This document shows positions 35,594 through 44,942 of a DNA stretch of 64,000 nt, in pieces. The stretch covers positions 1-64,000 of the forward strand of contig CAMDFT010000008.1 of the NCBI GenBank assembly GCA_945897795.1, written 5' to 3'. This DNA comes from Limnohabitans sp. Rim8 (lineage in GTDB: Bacteria; Pseudomonadota; Gammaproteobacteria; Burkholderiales; Burkholderiaceae_C). The translations under genes and the position numbers were made by a program. The notes beneath the pieces are model-generated. The model searched no databases, had not been told where the DNA came from, and saw nothing but the letters and a program-made list of their open reading frames with translations. Numbering within the stretch: position 1 is the stretch's first letter; every line of letters begins with the position of its first letter.

Positions 35594-36304
35594 TCATCCA
35601 ACTTGCAGCGTGAGCCGCAATTTTTTGACCACCGTAGACAAAATTTGACTCACCCGTGACTCGCTGACACCCAGCACTTCTCCGATCTCCTTCAGATTCA
35701 ACTCCTCCACGTAATAGAGGTTCATGACCAGTTTCTCGCGTTCAGGCAAATCATCAATGGCCTGCACCACGGCATCCATGAATTCAGCCTCCTCCACCAT
35801 GACCTCGGGCTGCATGGCGCTGTCGCCGGGCATGCTCATGACCTCGTCATTGACCACTTCCATGGAAAAGGTTTCAAACCGCTTGGCCTGGCCCCGCTCG
35901 CGCTGAAAGTCATCCAGGTCCTTGCCCATGAACAAGGCCAATTCAGACTGGCTGGGAGCCCGGCCCAGCTCGGCGGCCAACACGTGCACCGCCTCGTTTT
36001 CGCTTTTGTTGAATGCAACAGCCGAGCGCGGCAAAAACGATTGCCTGCGCACCTCGTCGAGAATGGCGCCCCGCACGCGGCTCAACGCAAAGTGCTCAAA
36101 CTCGAACCCTTTGGTCGGATCAAAGGAGCGCGCGGCCTCAATCAGCCCGACCATCCCCACCTGGATCAGCTCGTCAAGTTCCATGAAAGGAGGAATACGC
36201 GCTTTCAGGTGAATGGCCACGCGCTTGACCATCGGCATGTGCGCGATGATCAGCGACTCGTTTCGGTTGTCGACCTGTTCGTAGAGGGAAATGGTGCTGG
36301 CCAT
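35594..36304 (-). CDS. fliA: Flagellar sigma factor FliA (sigma-28)
   Basis: A sigma factor of about 236 residues that directs late flagellar promoters. Region 2 includes KARIPPFMELDELIQVGMVGLIEAA and FALSRVRGAILDEVRR (quoted in parts); region 4 has LPEREKLVMNLYYVEELNL and LGVSESRVSQI. The ATG at 36304 is preferred because AAGGTG lies 6 bases upstream. A GTG at 36313 overlapping the flhG stop is the alternative. Placement after flhG is the usual flhA-flhF-flhG-fliA order. Two promoters matching its expected specificity occur later in the window. Confidence 0.95.
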   Translation of the reverse strand: MASTISLYEQVDNRNESLIIAHMPMVKRVAIHLKARIPPFMELDELIQVGMVGLIEAARSFDPTKGFEFEHFALSRVRGAILDEVRRQSFLPRSAVAFNKSENEAVHVLAAELGRAPSQSELALFMGKDLDDFQRERGQAKRFETFSMEVVNDEVMSMPGDSAMQPEVMVEEAEFMDAVVQAIDDLPEREKLVMNLYYVEELNLKEIGEVLGVSESRVSQILSTVVKKLRLTLQVG

Positions 36305-36309
36305 TGTGT

Positions 36310-37134
36310 TCACCTTACCGAAGAGCCGCGAAGCATGCGCTCTGCAAAAAACTGCAGGCGCCCTGACGGCCCATCCACGGGCGGCATCTGATCGATGGCA
36401 TCGGCCAAAGCCCGGAAATCGCGCGCAGCAGCGCAGCCGGGGGCGAACTCAAGCACCGACTGGTATTTGCGCGAAGACTGCAGAACCAACTCATCGGCCT
36501 CAATGGACTGCAAAAACCTGACCGAAACCCCCAGGAAACGGTTGCACACATCGTTCAGGCGACGGTGCAGTTGCCTTCCCTCGTGGGCACTGCCCACCAT
36601 GTTCGGAATCAGGTAAATTTCATCCAGCGACTGCTCGGTGGCCATGACCTTGATCAAGCCGTAAGCATCGGCAATGGACGACGGCTGGTCACACACCACG
36701 ACGAAACGGCGCTGGCAAGCAGCCATGAAATCGAGAACGGCCGGAGCAATGCCCGCCGCCACATCCACCACCAAGAAGTCCACGGGCTCTTTCACGGTGT
36801 CAAAGGCCCGAACCATGCTGGCAATTTGCTGGGTATCCAGGGCCGCGATGTCCCGCAAGCCCGAAGCCCCCGGCACCAAGCGAATGCCCTGCTTGGTGGT
36901 CACCATCACTTCATCCAGCGTTTTTTCGCCGTTGAGCACATGGCTGATGTTGAAAGGGGCATAAGCACCCAAGGCAATTTGGGCGTTGGCCATGCCCAGG
37001 TCAGCGTCCAGCAGCATGACCTTGTGGCCACGCATGGCCAAGGCCACCGCCAGATTGATGGACACCGTGGTTTTGCCAGCACCCCCCTTGCCGCTTGCCA
37101 CACCAATGACCTGAGGAAAATTGGGCTTATCCAT
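36310..37134 (-). CDS. flhG: Flagellar number regulator FlhG (FleN, MinD-like ATPase)
   Basis: A 274-residue P-loop ATPase of the MinD/ParA type. The deviant Walker A is [20 protein letters not shown] (K-G-G-x-G-K-T), followed by [16 protein letters not shown] and [13 protein letters not shown]. FlhG limits polar flagella to one by antagonising FlhF and, in Pseudomonas and Vibrio, by inhibiting the sigma-54 master activator. The ATG at 37134 follows AAAGG; a GTG 6 bases farther up is possible. It overlaps the flhF 3' end. Confidence 0.92.
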   Translation of the reverse strand: MDKPNFPQVIGVASGKGGAGKTTVSINLAVALAMRGHKVMLLDADLGMANAQIALGAYAPFNISHVLNGEKTLDEVMVTTKQGIRLVPGASGLRDIAALDTQQIASMVRAFDTVKEPVDFLVVDVAAGIAPAVLDFMAACQRRFVVVCDQPSSIADAYGLIKVMATEQSLDEIYLIPNMVGSAHEGRQLHRRLNDVCNRFLGVSVRFLQSIEADELVLQSSRKYQSVLEFAPGCAAARDFRALADAIDQMPPVDGPSGRLQFFAERMLRGSSVR

Positions 37135-38641
37135 GCGCACCTTTCAAGATGGAAGATGCTTTGGCGGAGGGTCGTCGCGAGGGGATCGTGGGTAGGCTGC
37201 TCATGAAAGTCGGGATCACGATGTCTTCATCCACCGAGTTTTCGCCCCGCATCTTTGCCGTCTTGGTGAGGGTTTTAGGCGCTTTGGCAACCGATGGCTT
37301 TTTGGCGCGGGAAACGCGTACAGGCGCATGGGTCACCACAGGCTCCACCGAAGGCACAGGCATCGCGGTCTGTGCAACGGGCGTCAGGGGCATCTGCTGT
37401 ACCAAAGGGCTCAGCGCCAATTGCACCAAACGCGACGCATCAAAAGGCTCTGCAGCGTGATCAATTCGGCTTGAACCCGCCACACAGGAAACCCCCAAGG
37501 ACTGCTCGCTCAAGCCCTTGATCAGCGCCCAGGGATAAGCGGCTTCGTCCACCTTGCTCAACATCAAGGAAGACCAACTCAAAGCAGAATTTTGAAGAAC
37601 TTTTTGCACACTGGTCACTGTAGCATCAACCGGTAACACGGCATGACGCAACACCTTCGGATGTTCGGTTTGCAGCAACTCGGCTTGGGCGCAAAAATCG
37701 GTCCCGCAGGTGTCGATCCAGACCGTTTTACCTTCCAGCTCCTGCAACAAGGTGCGCAACATGTCGGAGTTGGTGGCACGGAAACAAGCCACACCCGACT
37801 GCGCCGCCAACAACTGCATCTGGGCCCAGGCACCGGGGCGTTGATCGGCAAAACTGACCATCACCTGGTTTTCGACCCCATGGACTTGCGCTGCGGTGCA
37901 GGCCAGACGACCCACCATAGAGGTTTTGCCCGAACCAGAAGGACCGCACAAGGCATGAACGCCAGATTCAGGCAGCGTCATGGCTGCACGATTCAAAGCA
38001 CTGACCAGCAGACTATGCATCACAGGCCACGCGTCCTGAACACTTTCCAACTCCTGGATGCTGTCGGTCAGCAAAGCGCGCAGACCCGCAGGCACGCCCA
38101 CTTCGCTCATGGCCAAAGACAATTGCTGGATGGCGGGTGACAAACGCAGGCCATCTTGCCAAGGCATCATCTGTCGCGACAGGCTGAAGTCCTTGCGCAG
38201 TGCCGCCATTTCCAAGCGCAGCATTTCCACGATTTCCTGGCTGCGTTGGCCCTCATGGCGCAATTGCTCGGCCAGTGCCTCCACCTGTTTCACCGCCGGG
38301 GCTGACACCACGCCTGGTGACGCGGCCACTGCCGCTTCCAGTGGCAGAACCACATCAGGCAAGGACGCCTCGGGCAACAAAGGCGCCAAAGAACTGGCGC
38401 TTTGGAACAACTTGGAAAACGGCACAAAAGGCGCCGCAGCCCCGTCTTGGCCGTTCGCCTCAGCAACAGCGGGCGCGGACACTTCTGGCGCCGGCTGGGC
38501 ATCCAAGTCCACGGCCACGATCAGCTCGGTCTGATTGTCCAGGCGCTGGGTAGAGATGATCAACACGTCCGATCCGTACAACTGGATGGCCTTTTCGTTG
38601 GCAGAGCGACTGTCGCGAGCGAGGATGCGTTTGAGTTCCAT
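37127..38641 (-). CDS. flhF: Flagellar placement GTPase FlhF (divergent G domain)
   Basis: 504 residues. The N-terminal [20 protein letters not shown] and [10 protein letters not shown] match the FlhF B domain. An N domain and an SRP-like G domain follow with P-loop GPSGSGKTS (about 233-241). The other motifs depart from the family: FADQRPGAW where TTDTYRIGA is usual, DTCGTD for DTAGR and [10 protein letters not shown] for TKLDEA-SLG. A basic tail of about 90 residues ([11 protein letters not shown]...) is unusual. FlhF recruits the first flagellar components to the pole. It lies 6 bases after flhA. Confidence 0.88.
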   Translation of the reverse strand: MELKRILARDSRSANEKAIQLYGSDVLIISTQRLDNQTELIVAVDLDAQPAPEVSAPAVAEANGQDGAAAPFVPFSKLFQSASSLAPLLPEASLPDVVLPLEAAVAASPGVVSAPAVKQVEALAEQLRHEGQRSQEIVEMLRLEMAALRKDFSLSRQMMPWQDGLRLSPAIQQLSLAMSEVGVPAGLRALLTDSIQELESVQDAWPVMHSLLVSALNRAAMTLPESGVHALCGPSGSGKTSMVGRLACTAAQVHGVENQVMVSFADQRPGAWAQMQLLAAQSGVACFRATNSDMLRTLLQELEGKTVWIDTCGTDFCAQAELLQTEHPKVLRHAVLPVDATVTSVQKVLQNSALSWSSLMLSKVDEAAYPWALIKGLSEQSLGVSCVAGSSRIDHAAEPFDASRLVQLALSPLVQQMPLTPVAQTAMPVPSVEPVVTHAPVRVSRAKKPSVAKAPKTLTKTAKMRGENSVDEDIVIPTFMSSLPTIPSRRPSAKASSILKGAHG

Positions 38642-38647
38642 GATCTA

Positions 38648-40765
38648 TCAGACTTTGGTAACAGAGGGGTTGTTGCGGGGATCGGCTTGCACAGTGTTGA
38701 TCACTTTGACCGGCTGGTCGTCCGGAATTTCGCTGTAAGACAGCACCGTCAGGTCGCTGACACGAAAGCGCACGGCCTTGGACATCCAGGGGCGAATCGC
38801 AGGCGAAACCACCAACACAGCCGGGAAACCCTGCTCTTCGGTGGTGCGCGCACTTTCGCGCAAAGCTGTAAAGAGGCCATCGGCCAAACTGGGCTCCAGC
38901 ACCATGCCAGACGAGCCATTGTTTTGTTGCAACACGTTGTGCAGCAGCTGCTCCAATTGGGGATCCAAAGTCAGCACCGACAAGGTGTCGCGATTTTCAA
39001 GTAAACCCTGAACGATCATGCGGCCCAGCTTGGGGCGAACCAGCTGCGCCAACTGGTCGGGGTCTTGCGTGCGGCCGCTGACCTCGGTCAAAGCCTCGAC
39101 CACCGTGCGCATGTCCCGAATCGGCACAGACTCTTGCAACAAGTTTTGCAGCGTCCGCGTCACCACGCCCAAAGACAACTTGCCTGGCACAAGTTCTTCG
39201 ACCAGCTTGGGCGACTTGGCCGCCAATTTGTCCAGTAATTTTTGAGCTTCATCGTGGCTCAGCAACTCGTGCGCGCTGTCACGCAAAACTTTGTTCATGT
39301 GGGTGGCAATGGCTGTGCTGGGGTCCACCACGGTGTAGCCCAAAGCACGGGCCTGATCGCGCCAAGCCGGCTCGATCCAGACCGCTTCCAGACCAAAAGC
39401 AGGCTCCTTGGTCGGCTGACCTTCGACCTTGCCATACACCTTGCCGGGGTTGATGGCCAACTCGCGGCCCACCTTGACTTCGCCTCGGCCACGCACCACG
39501 CCATTCAAGACAATGTGGTACGCATCTGGCTCCAGATTCAGGGCATCGCGAATGCGCACCGGCTGCACCAAAAAGCCCAGCTCGGCCGACAGTTTTTTGC
39601 GCACACCCTTGACGCGCGCCATCAACTGCCCCCCCGACTCCTGGTTGACCAAGGGGATCAAGCCATAACCAATTTCCAGGCCAATCAAGTCCACCTGCTC
39701 CACATCGTCCCAGTCCAGCTCTTTGGGTCCTTCATTGGTGGGCAAAGCGGGCGCGGCCAAACTTTGCTCCGTTTGCATCTGTTTGCGCAACACCATGAAG
39801 GCCATCCCAGCCGTGGCGGCAGCCAGCGTCAGGAACACCAGGTGGGGCATGCCTGGCACCAATCCCATCACGGTCAAAATGCCGGCCGAAATGAACAACG
39901 CCGGCACATTCGAAAATTGGCTGCTTGCCTGCTCGGTCATCGACTCGGAGGTCGTCACCCGGGTCACGATGATGGCGGTAGCCAGCGACAGAAACAATGA
40001 AGGAATTTGGGCGACCAGGCCATCACCGATGGTCAACAGGACATACACCTTGGTTGCCTCGCCCACGGGCAAGTTGTGCTGGCCAATGCCGATGGCCAAG
40101 CCCCCGACAATGTTGATGATCAAAATCAATAAGCCCGCAATGGCATCGCCACTGACGAATTTGGAGGCACCGTCCATGGAGCCAAAAAAGTCCGACTCCT
40201 GCGCCAATTCTTCGCGGCGTTTTTTGGCGGTTTCTTGGTCGATGACGCCAGCGTTCAAGTCGGCATCGATCGACATCTGCTTGCCGGGCATCGCATCCAG
40301 GGTGAAGCGGGCATTGACCTCAGACACGCGACCCGCGCCCTTGGTCACCACAAAAAAGTTCACGATCATCAAGATCACGAAGATGATGAAACCCACCACA
40401 TAGTTGCCGCTGATGACAAACTCGCCGAACGCCGCAATCACTTTACCGGCCGCATCAGGCCCCTCATGGCCATGGACCAGCACCACACGGGTGGAGGCCA
40501 CGTTCAGGGCCAGACGCAACATGGTGGCAAACAGCAAAACAGAGGGAAAGGACGAAAACTCAAGCGGTTTGCGGGTGCCAATCGCGATCATGATCACCAC
40601 CAAGCTGATCATGATGTTGAAGGTGAACAAAATGTCCAGCAACAACGGAGGCAGTGGCACCACCAACATCGCCATGATCAACAGCACCAGGACGGGCAAG
40701 CCCAAACCCGCCAGATCGTAGCGCGTCAACTTCTGTCGGATCGTTGACAGGGTCAAGGTGTTCAT
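38648..40765 (-). CDS. flhA: Flagellar export gate protein FlhA
   Basis: A 705-residue export-gate component. The first half has about eight membrane helices (LGLPVLVLLIMAMLVVPLPP; FIIFVILMIVNFFVVTKGAG with the FHIPEP-region segment ARFTLDAMPGKQMSIDADLN). The second half is the cytoplasmic substrate/chaperone-docking domain (NLVQPVR-like FLVQPVRIRDALNLEPDAY). It is first in the minus-strand flagellar operon, with a sigma-54-type promoter 60-76 bases upstream of the ATG. A TTG at 40771 is a less likely start. Confidence 0.95.
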   Translation of the reverse strand: MNTLTLSTIRQKLTRYDLAGLGLPVLVLLIMAMLVVPLPPLLLDILFTFNIMISLVVIMIAIGTRKPLEFSSFPSVLLFATMLRLALNVASTRVVLVHGHEGPDAAGKVIAAFGEFVISGNYVVGFIIFVILMIVNFFVVTKGAGRVSEVNARFTLDAMPGKQMSIDADLNAGVIDQETAKKRREELAQESDFFGSMDGASKFVSGDAIAGLLILIINIVGGLAIGIGQHNLPVGEATKVYVLLTIGDGLVAQIPSLFLSLATAIIVTRVTTSESMTEQASSQFSNVPALFISAGILTVMGLVPGMPHLVFLTLAAATAGMAFMVLRKQMQTEQSLAAPALPTNEGPKELDWDDVEQVDLIGLEIGYGLIPLVNQESGGQLMARVKGVRKKLSAELGFLVQPVRIRDALNLEPDAYHIVLNGVVRGRGEVKVGRELAINPGKVYGKVEGQPTKEPAFGLEAVWIEPAWRDQARALGYTVVDPSTAIATHMNKVLRDSAHELLSHDEAQKLLDKLAAKSPKLVEELVPGKLSLGVVTRTLQNLLQESVPIRDMRTVVEALTEVSGRTQDPDQLAQLVRPKLGRMIVQGLLENRDTLSVLTLDPQLEQLLHNVLQQNNGSSGMVLEPSLADGLFTALRESARTTEEQGFPAVLVVSPAIRPWMSKAVRFRVSDLTVLSYSEIPDDQPVKVINTVQADPRNNPSVTKV

Positions 40766-40825
40766 GTGCAAAAGGCCGCTGTTTGAAGGGGAAAGTCAGG
40801 GTTTATCGGATTCTCAACACCATCA

Positions 40826-40841
40826 AGCAATCTGTGTGCCA
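40826..40841 (-). promoter_or_regulatory. Sigma-54 (-24/-12) promoter of the flhA operon
   Basis: On the minus strand TGGCACA-CAGA-TTGCT matches the consensus TGGCACG-N4-TTGCW at all but one defined position, with GG and GC exactly 10 bases apart. Expected transcription start near 40815, about 50 bases before flhA. Confidence 0.75.
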
Positions 40842-40899
40842 ACTATCCTGACACCCCCCGTCGTCAAAACCGGGACTTTTGAGCGAAAGGGGCGCAAGC

Positions 40900-40915
40900 T
40901 GGTGCGCAACTTGCT
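40900..40915 (+). promoter_or_regulatory. Sigma-54 (-24/-12) promoter of the fliK-flhB operon
   Basis: TGGTGCG-CAAC-TTGCT, with GG and GC 10 bases apart, fits the sigma-54 consensus except for two -24 positions. Expected start near 40926, about 80 bases before fliK. It is divergent from the flhA promoter 60 bp away, so one upstream activator site could serve both. Confidence 0.65.
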
Positions 40916-41008
40916 CAATCCAAAGCAACCCAAGATGAACGGCAAAGATTGACCGCCACGAATCACGGCCCCATTTCAGGAAAAGACACCGTTGGAGAAG
41001 CCAGACCC

Positions 41009-42628
41009 ATGACCATCACCCTCATCGACAACCTCAGTCAGTCCAGTTCCAATCCAAATATTGGTACTTTAGAATTGAAATATGATCAAAAAGCCGTCCC
41101 CGATGGCCAAAGCTTTGGGCAATTCATGTCTGAAATTTTTCAAGTGCAGGCAGAAATGCCAACCGCTACTGCCCAACACAAAGCCGAACTGGCAGAGCTC
41201 CAAGGGCAGGAAATTGCCGCCACCCTGACCCTGTCAGAGCAAGCCGCCGTGCTCGAGACAGCAAGCTGGTCCCTCAAAGCAGTGACCCTGGGGCCCCATC
41301 TGAGCGTCATCACCCCCGAAACCTCCCCCCCGGACTCTCAAAGCCTGGAAGCCTTCGCGCGCGCCCAAGGCCTGGACGAAACCGCCGTCAATTGGCTGTT
41401 CGGTGGCCAGGCAGGCACCATGCCAGCCATGCCAGCCATCACACTGGCCCCACCCAGCGGGACGAATGCCATGACATCAGGCAGCGCCATTGGCCTCCTG
41501 GCGAGCGTGACCGGTGTCCCAACCAGCACCCAACCGATCACTCAGGCCGCCAGCTTGGTGCCAGACATCGCCCAGACCAGTGACGGGCCAGTCCCCCCCA
41601 CGGTCAACACACAAAGCATCACCACCATGGCCAACAGCGCCGTACAAGGCTCGGTGACCAGCACCGCCTTGCCCGGCTCAGAGGCCATGCCAACCAATGC
41701 CCAGGGCCATCCACCCGCAGGTCCAGTCAACGGCGTGCACAACGGTCAAAACACGGGTGCAGCCACAGGCCTGCTCGGCAGTACCCTGGCCGCAGCCCAA
41801 GCCCTCTTGGCAATGGCCGACGTCCCAGAGCAGACCCCCAAAACCAGCGTGACCAACAGCACCAGCACAGAAGACGCCCTGTCCATCCAGATGCTGCGCA
41901 TGCCGCCCCCAGCGGCTGTCTGGATGCAACGCAGCGTGGTGAACAACGTGCTGCAAAACAGCGTGAGTAAGCCAAAAGAAGCCGACATCAGCCTCAGCGA
42001 ACTGGACCTGGGCGCAGACTGGGGCGGCGAAACGCTGCAGCAACTGCTTGGCGCCGAAGGCGGCGCCCACAGCACAGGCACCCACGGCACGGCCTACGCC
42101 AACTTTGCCTCCCGCTGGGACGCACAGGCCCACCACCGCAACGACCCCACCAACGCCAGCGGCCCCGCACCCGACCTGCCTGACCCCAATGCCCGCAGCG
42201 AAAACATCCAGAACCTGGCCGACAAAATGGGCCAAGCCGTGGGACAACGCATCCTGTCGGAGATGGAAAGAGGCCAATGGCACCTGAAACTCCAACTGCG
42301 CCCCGCCACTCTGGGCCACATCGAAATTGAAATGCGGATGCGAAGCGGCGAATTTGACGCCGTATTCACCGCACCCAATGCCACCACCCGCGATCTGTTG
42401 CAAGATGGCATGGCCAAACTCAGGGAAACACTGAGCCAAATGGGCATGGATGTTGCTAACATCCATGTAGGTGGTGGTCAGACCGGCCAAAGTGGCGGAG
42501 ACCCGACACCTGGTTTTTCCAAAGGCACGCCTACGCAGCCCAAGGAAAGCGGCCAGGAAACCACCCCAGAAATAGCCCGAGCACCGCGCGTCAAGGACCC
42601 CAATGATGGTCTGGACGTTTTGGTCTAA
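41009..42628 (+). CDS. fliK: Flagellar hook-length control protein FliK
   Basis: A 539-residue protein. The long N-terminal part is low-complexity and rich in Ala, Thr, Pro and Gln, as expected for the molecular ruler. The C-terminal Flg_hook domain (about 420-500) holds LKLQLRPATLGHIEIEMRM and TRDLLQDGMAKLRETLSQMG. FliK measures hook length and switches export specificity through FlhB, encoded downstream. The ATG at 41009 follows GGAGAA. It is first in the fliK-L-M-N-O-P-Q-R-flhB operon. Confidence 0.9.
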   Translation: MTITLIDNLSQSSSNPNIGTLELKYDQKAVPDGQSFGQFMSEIFQVQAEMPTATAQHKAELAELQGQEIAATLTLSEQAAVLETASWSLKAVTLGPHLSVITPETSPPDSQSLEAFARAQGLDETAVNWLFGGQAGTMPAMPAITLAPPSGTNAMTSGSAIGLLASVTGVPTSTQPITQAASLVPDIAQTSDGPVPPTVNTQSITTMANSAVQGSVTSTALPGSEAMPTNAQGHPPAGPVNGVHNGQNTGAATGLLGSTLAAAQALLAMADVPEQTPKTSVTNSTSTEDALSIQMLRMPPPAAVWMQRSVVNNVLQNSVSKPKEADISLSELDLGADWGGETLQQLLGAEGGAHSTGTHGTAYANFASRWDAQAHHRNDPTNASGPAPDLPDPNARSENIQNLADKMGQAVGQRILSEMERGQWHLKLQLRPATLGHIEIEMRMRSGEFDAVFTAPNATTRDLLQDGMAKLRETLSQMGMDVANIHVGGGQTGQSGGDPTPGFSKGTPTQPKESGQETTPEIARAPRVKDPNDGLDVLV

Positions 42629-42651
42629 CAGCCAACCAACGAGGACGTACC

Positions 42652-43230
42652 ATGGCAGATGAAGAAACCGAAGTCGAAGTCAAGAAGAAATCACCACTGG
42701 TCAAGATCATCCTGATCGCCGTCGTGGCCATCTTGGTCTTGGCAGGCACCGTGGTGGGCACCCTGTTTGTCACGGGCTTTTTCGACAAAAAAGACACCTC
42801 TGCAGCCGAGGCCCAACTGAAGGCTCTGGAACAAGAAGCCTCTGGGGCCAAAAATGCTGCCAGTGAAGCGCAGCCCAAAAAAGTCACCAAAGACTCCCCC
42901 GAACTGACCCGTTTCGAGAACCATTACATGGAACTCGAAAAAGACTTGGTGGCCAACCTGACCAACTCGCGCAAAGTGATCGCCGTCAAATTGGCCATCA
43001 TGACCCACTACGACGAGCGCGTCTTCAAAAACGTCAAAAAGCATGAGTTTGCATTGCGCTCTACCGCACTCGACGTGATGCGCCTGACTGTGGACGCCGA
43101 TCTGAGCCAACCTGATTTCCGCAAAAAAATGGCCGAAAAAATCCGCCTTGACCTCAATGCCGTTCTGGAAAAATACGAAGACTTTGGCGGCATCGAAGAA
43201 GTGTTTTTCACCAGCTTTGTGGTCCAGTAA
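42652..43230 (+). CDS. fliL: Flagellar basal-body protein FliL
   Basis: 192 residues with an acidic/basic N-terminus (MADEETEVEVKKKSPLVK), one membrane helix (about 18-43) and a periplasmic domain with FENHYMELEKDLVANL and the C-terminal EKYEDFGGIEEVFFTSFVVQ typical of FliL. FliL stabilises stator units around the rotor. It lies 23 bases after fliK in the operon. Confidence 0.93.
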   Translation: MADEETEVEVKKKSPLVKIILIAVVAILVLAGTVVGTLFVTGFFDKKDTSAAEAQLKALEQEASGAKNAASEAQPKKVTKDSPELTRFENHYMELEKDLVANLTNSRKVIAVKLAIMTHYDERVFKNVKKHEFALRSTALDVMRLTVDADLSQPDFRKKMAEKIRLDLNAVLEKYEDFGGIEEVFFTSFVVQ

Positions 43231-43251
43231 ATCCGACCCGACCGAGTAACC

Positions 43252-44250
43252 ATGGCTGACTCCCAATCCCTTTTGTCCAGTGAAGAACTGGCCGCCTTGT
43301 CGGCCAGCTTGAGCGACGACGGCACCAACACCTCACAGGGCTACAACCTGGACGTGCAGGTGCGCAAACACGACCTGGCCGCTGAAGACAGCAGCCTGGG
43401 CGTCAACGTTGCATCGCTGGACATGATCAACGAGCGCTTCATCCGCTTGTTCAGACTGGGCATGCTCGAAGTGCTGCGCACCAGCCCACGTATGAACCCC
43501 ACGCGCACGCAGATCATGCGCTTTGGTGACTACCTCAAAGACCTCAAATCACCCTTGTCGGTCAACATCGTGCGCATGAGCCCCTTGCGCGGCTACGCCA
43601 TGGTCGTCATCGAGCCCACCGTGGTGTTCAGCTCACTCGACAGTTTTTTTGGCGGCTTTGGCCGTGGTGTTGGCCAACTGCCCCCTGGCAGACTGTTCAC
43701 CCCCACCGAAACCCGGATCATCAAAATCATCTTGCAGGTCTTCTTTCGCTCGTTCAAAGAAGCCTGGTCTCCTTTGACCCCGGTTGACTTCGAGCACATC
43801 AGCTCCGAAATCAACCCTCAGTTTGCCCAAATCGTTGATGAAAACGACCTGGTCATCCTGAACCGCTTTGAATCCGAGGCCACCTCACAAGGCTCAGGCT
43901 TTGTGGACATGGTCATCCCCTACGTGGCCCTGAAGCCCGTGCGAGACCTGCTGCGCAGCCGCGTGCAAACCGGCGACGGCAACGAAGACTCCGACAAGAT
44001 CTGGCGCGCCCAACTGAACGACGCCGTGCACGATGCCGAGCTGGGCATGCACATCCATCTGGGCAAACTCAGCGTGTCCCTGCAGCAACTGCAAACCATG
44101 CAACCAGGGGACATCCTGCCTTTCAAAAAATCCGATTTCGCCCGCGCCATGATCCAAGACATGCCCGTGTACGACGTCGAAGTCGGTGCCATGGGCGGCC
44201 AAGTGGCGATCAAGATCGTCAACGCCATCAGCCCCAACGCCCCCACCTGA
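43252..44250 (+). CDS. fliM: Flagellar motor switch protein FliM
   Basis: 332 residues. The N-terminal LLSSEELAALSASLSDDG is the CheY-binding/FliM start region. The CheC-like middle domain includes SVNIVRMSPLRGYAMVVIEP, and the C-terminal SpoA domain (VSLQQLQTMQPGDILPFKK) contacts FliN. It forms the C ring that controls rotation direction. Confidence 0.95.
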   Translation: MADSQSLLSSEELAALSASLSDDGTNTSQGYNLDVQVRKHDLAAEDSSLGVNVASLDMINERFIRLFRLGMLEVLRTSPRMNPTRTQIMRFGDYLKDLKSPLSVNIVRMSPLRGYAMVVIEPTVVFSSLDSFFGGFGRGVGQLPPGRLFTPTETRIIKIILQVFFRSFKEAWSPLTPVDFEHISSEINPQFAQIVDENDLVILNRFESEATSQGSGFVDMVIPYVALKPVRDLLRSRVQTGDGNEDSDKIWRAQLNDAVHDAELGMHIHLGKLSVSLQQLQTMQPGDILPFKKSDFARAMIQDMPVYDVEVGAMGGQVAIKIVNAISPNAPT

Positions 44251-44271
44251 ACCCCACAACAAGGAACGCCC

Positions 44272-44580
44272 ATGAGCGAACTGACCCCTAACGAAGCCCT
44301 GAACGAAGCCACCGACAAGGGCCACATCAACACCGACGTGTTGCAAAACATCCCGGTCACGCTGTCCATTGAAGTGGGCCGTGCCCAGATCAAAATCCGT
44401 GACCTCATGCGCCTGACTCAGGGCAGCGTGGTCGAACTTGACCGCATCGCGGGCGAACCCCTTGACCTGCTGGTCAACAACACCGTGGTCGCACAAGGTG
44501 AAGTCGTGCTGGTGAACGACCGCTATGGCATCCGCCTGACCCGCGTGGTGCCCGCCTCCGAGCGGCTAGACAACCTGTAA
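44272..44580 (+). CDS. fliN: Flagellar motor switch protein FliN
   Basis: 102 residues, mainly one SpoA domain: NIPVTLSIEVGRAQIKIRDL, LTQGSVVELDRIAGEPLDLL and GEVVLVNDRYGIRLTRVV. This is the FliN core that completes the C ring with FliM, with normal length and a 21-base gap to fliM. Confidence 0.95.
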   Translation: MSELTPNEALNEATDKGHINTDVLQNIPVTLSIEVGRAQIKIRDLMRLTQGSVVELDRIAGEPLDLLVNNTVVAQGEVVLVNDRYGIRLTRVVPASERLDNL

Positions 44581-44588
44581 AGCCTGCC

Positions 44589-44942
44589 ATGAACACCGGG
44601 TGGACATTCTCTGACTGGCTGCAATATGCGTTCAGCTTCGCACTGGTCATCGGCTTGCTGCTGGCCGTGCTGTGGGGCTTGCGCAAAATGCAAAGCGGCG
44701 CCAGTTTTTTGCGCAAAAACTCGCAACGTCTGCAAACGATTGAGAGTCTGTCCGTCGGCCCGCGACAAAAAATTCTCCTCATCCAGGTCGACGGCCACGA
44801 CGTACTGGTCGGCGTAACGGCCCACCAGATGACCGCCCTGTCCCCCTGGCCCGTGCAAGCCCCTGCGGCTGCGGCTGCGTCTGTGTCTGCGACTAAGCCT
44901 TCGCCTGCACCTGTTGAACCCAAAGAAACCCAAACGTCATGA
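44589..44942 (+). CDS. fliO: Flagellar biosynthesis protein FliO
   Basis: 117 residues, one N-terminal helix (about 12-30, LQYAFSFALVIGLLLAVLWGL), then LQTIESLSVGPRQKILLIQVDG, the signature of the FliO cytoplasmic part, and an Ala/Pro tail. FliO helps assemble the FliP ring of the export gate. It overlaps fliP by 4 bases. Confidence 0.9.
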   Translation: MNTGWTFSDWLQYAFSFALVIGLLLAVLWGLRKMQSGASFLRKNSQRLQTIESLSVGPRQKILLIQVDGHDVLVGVTAHQMTALSPWPVQAPAAAAASVSATKPSPAPVEPKETQTS

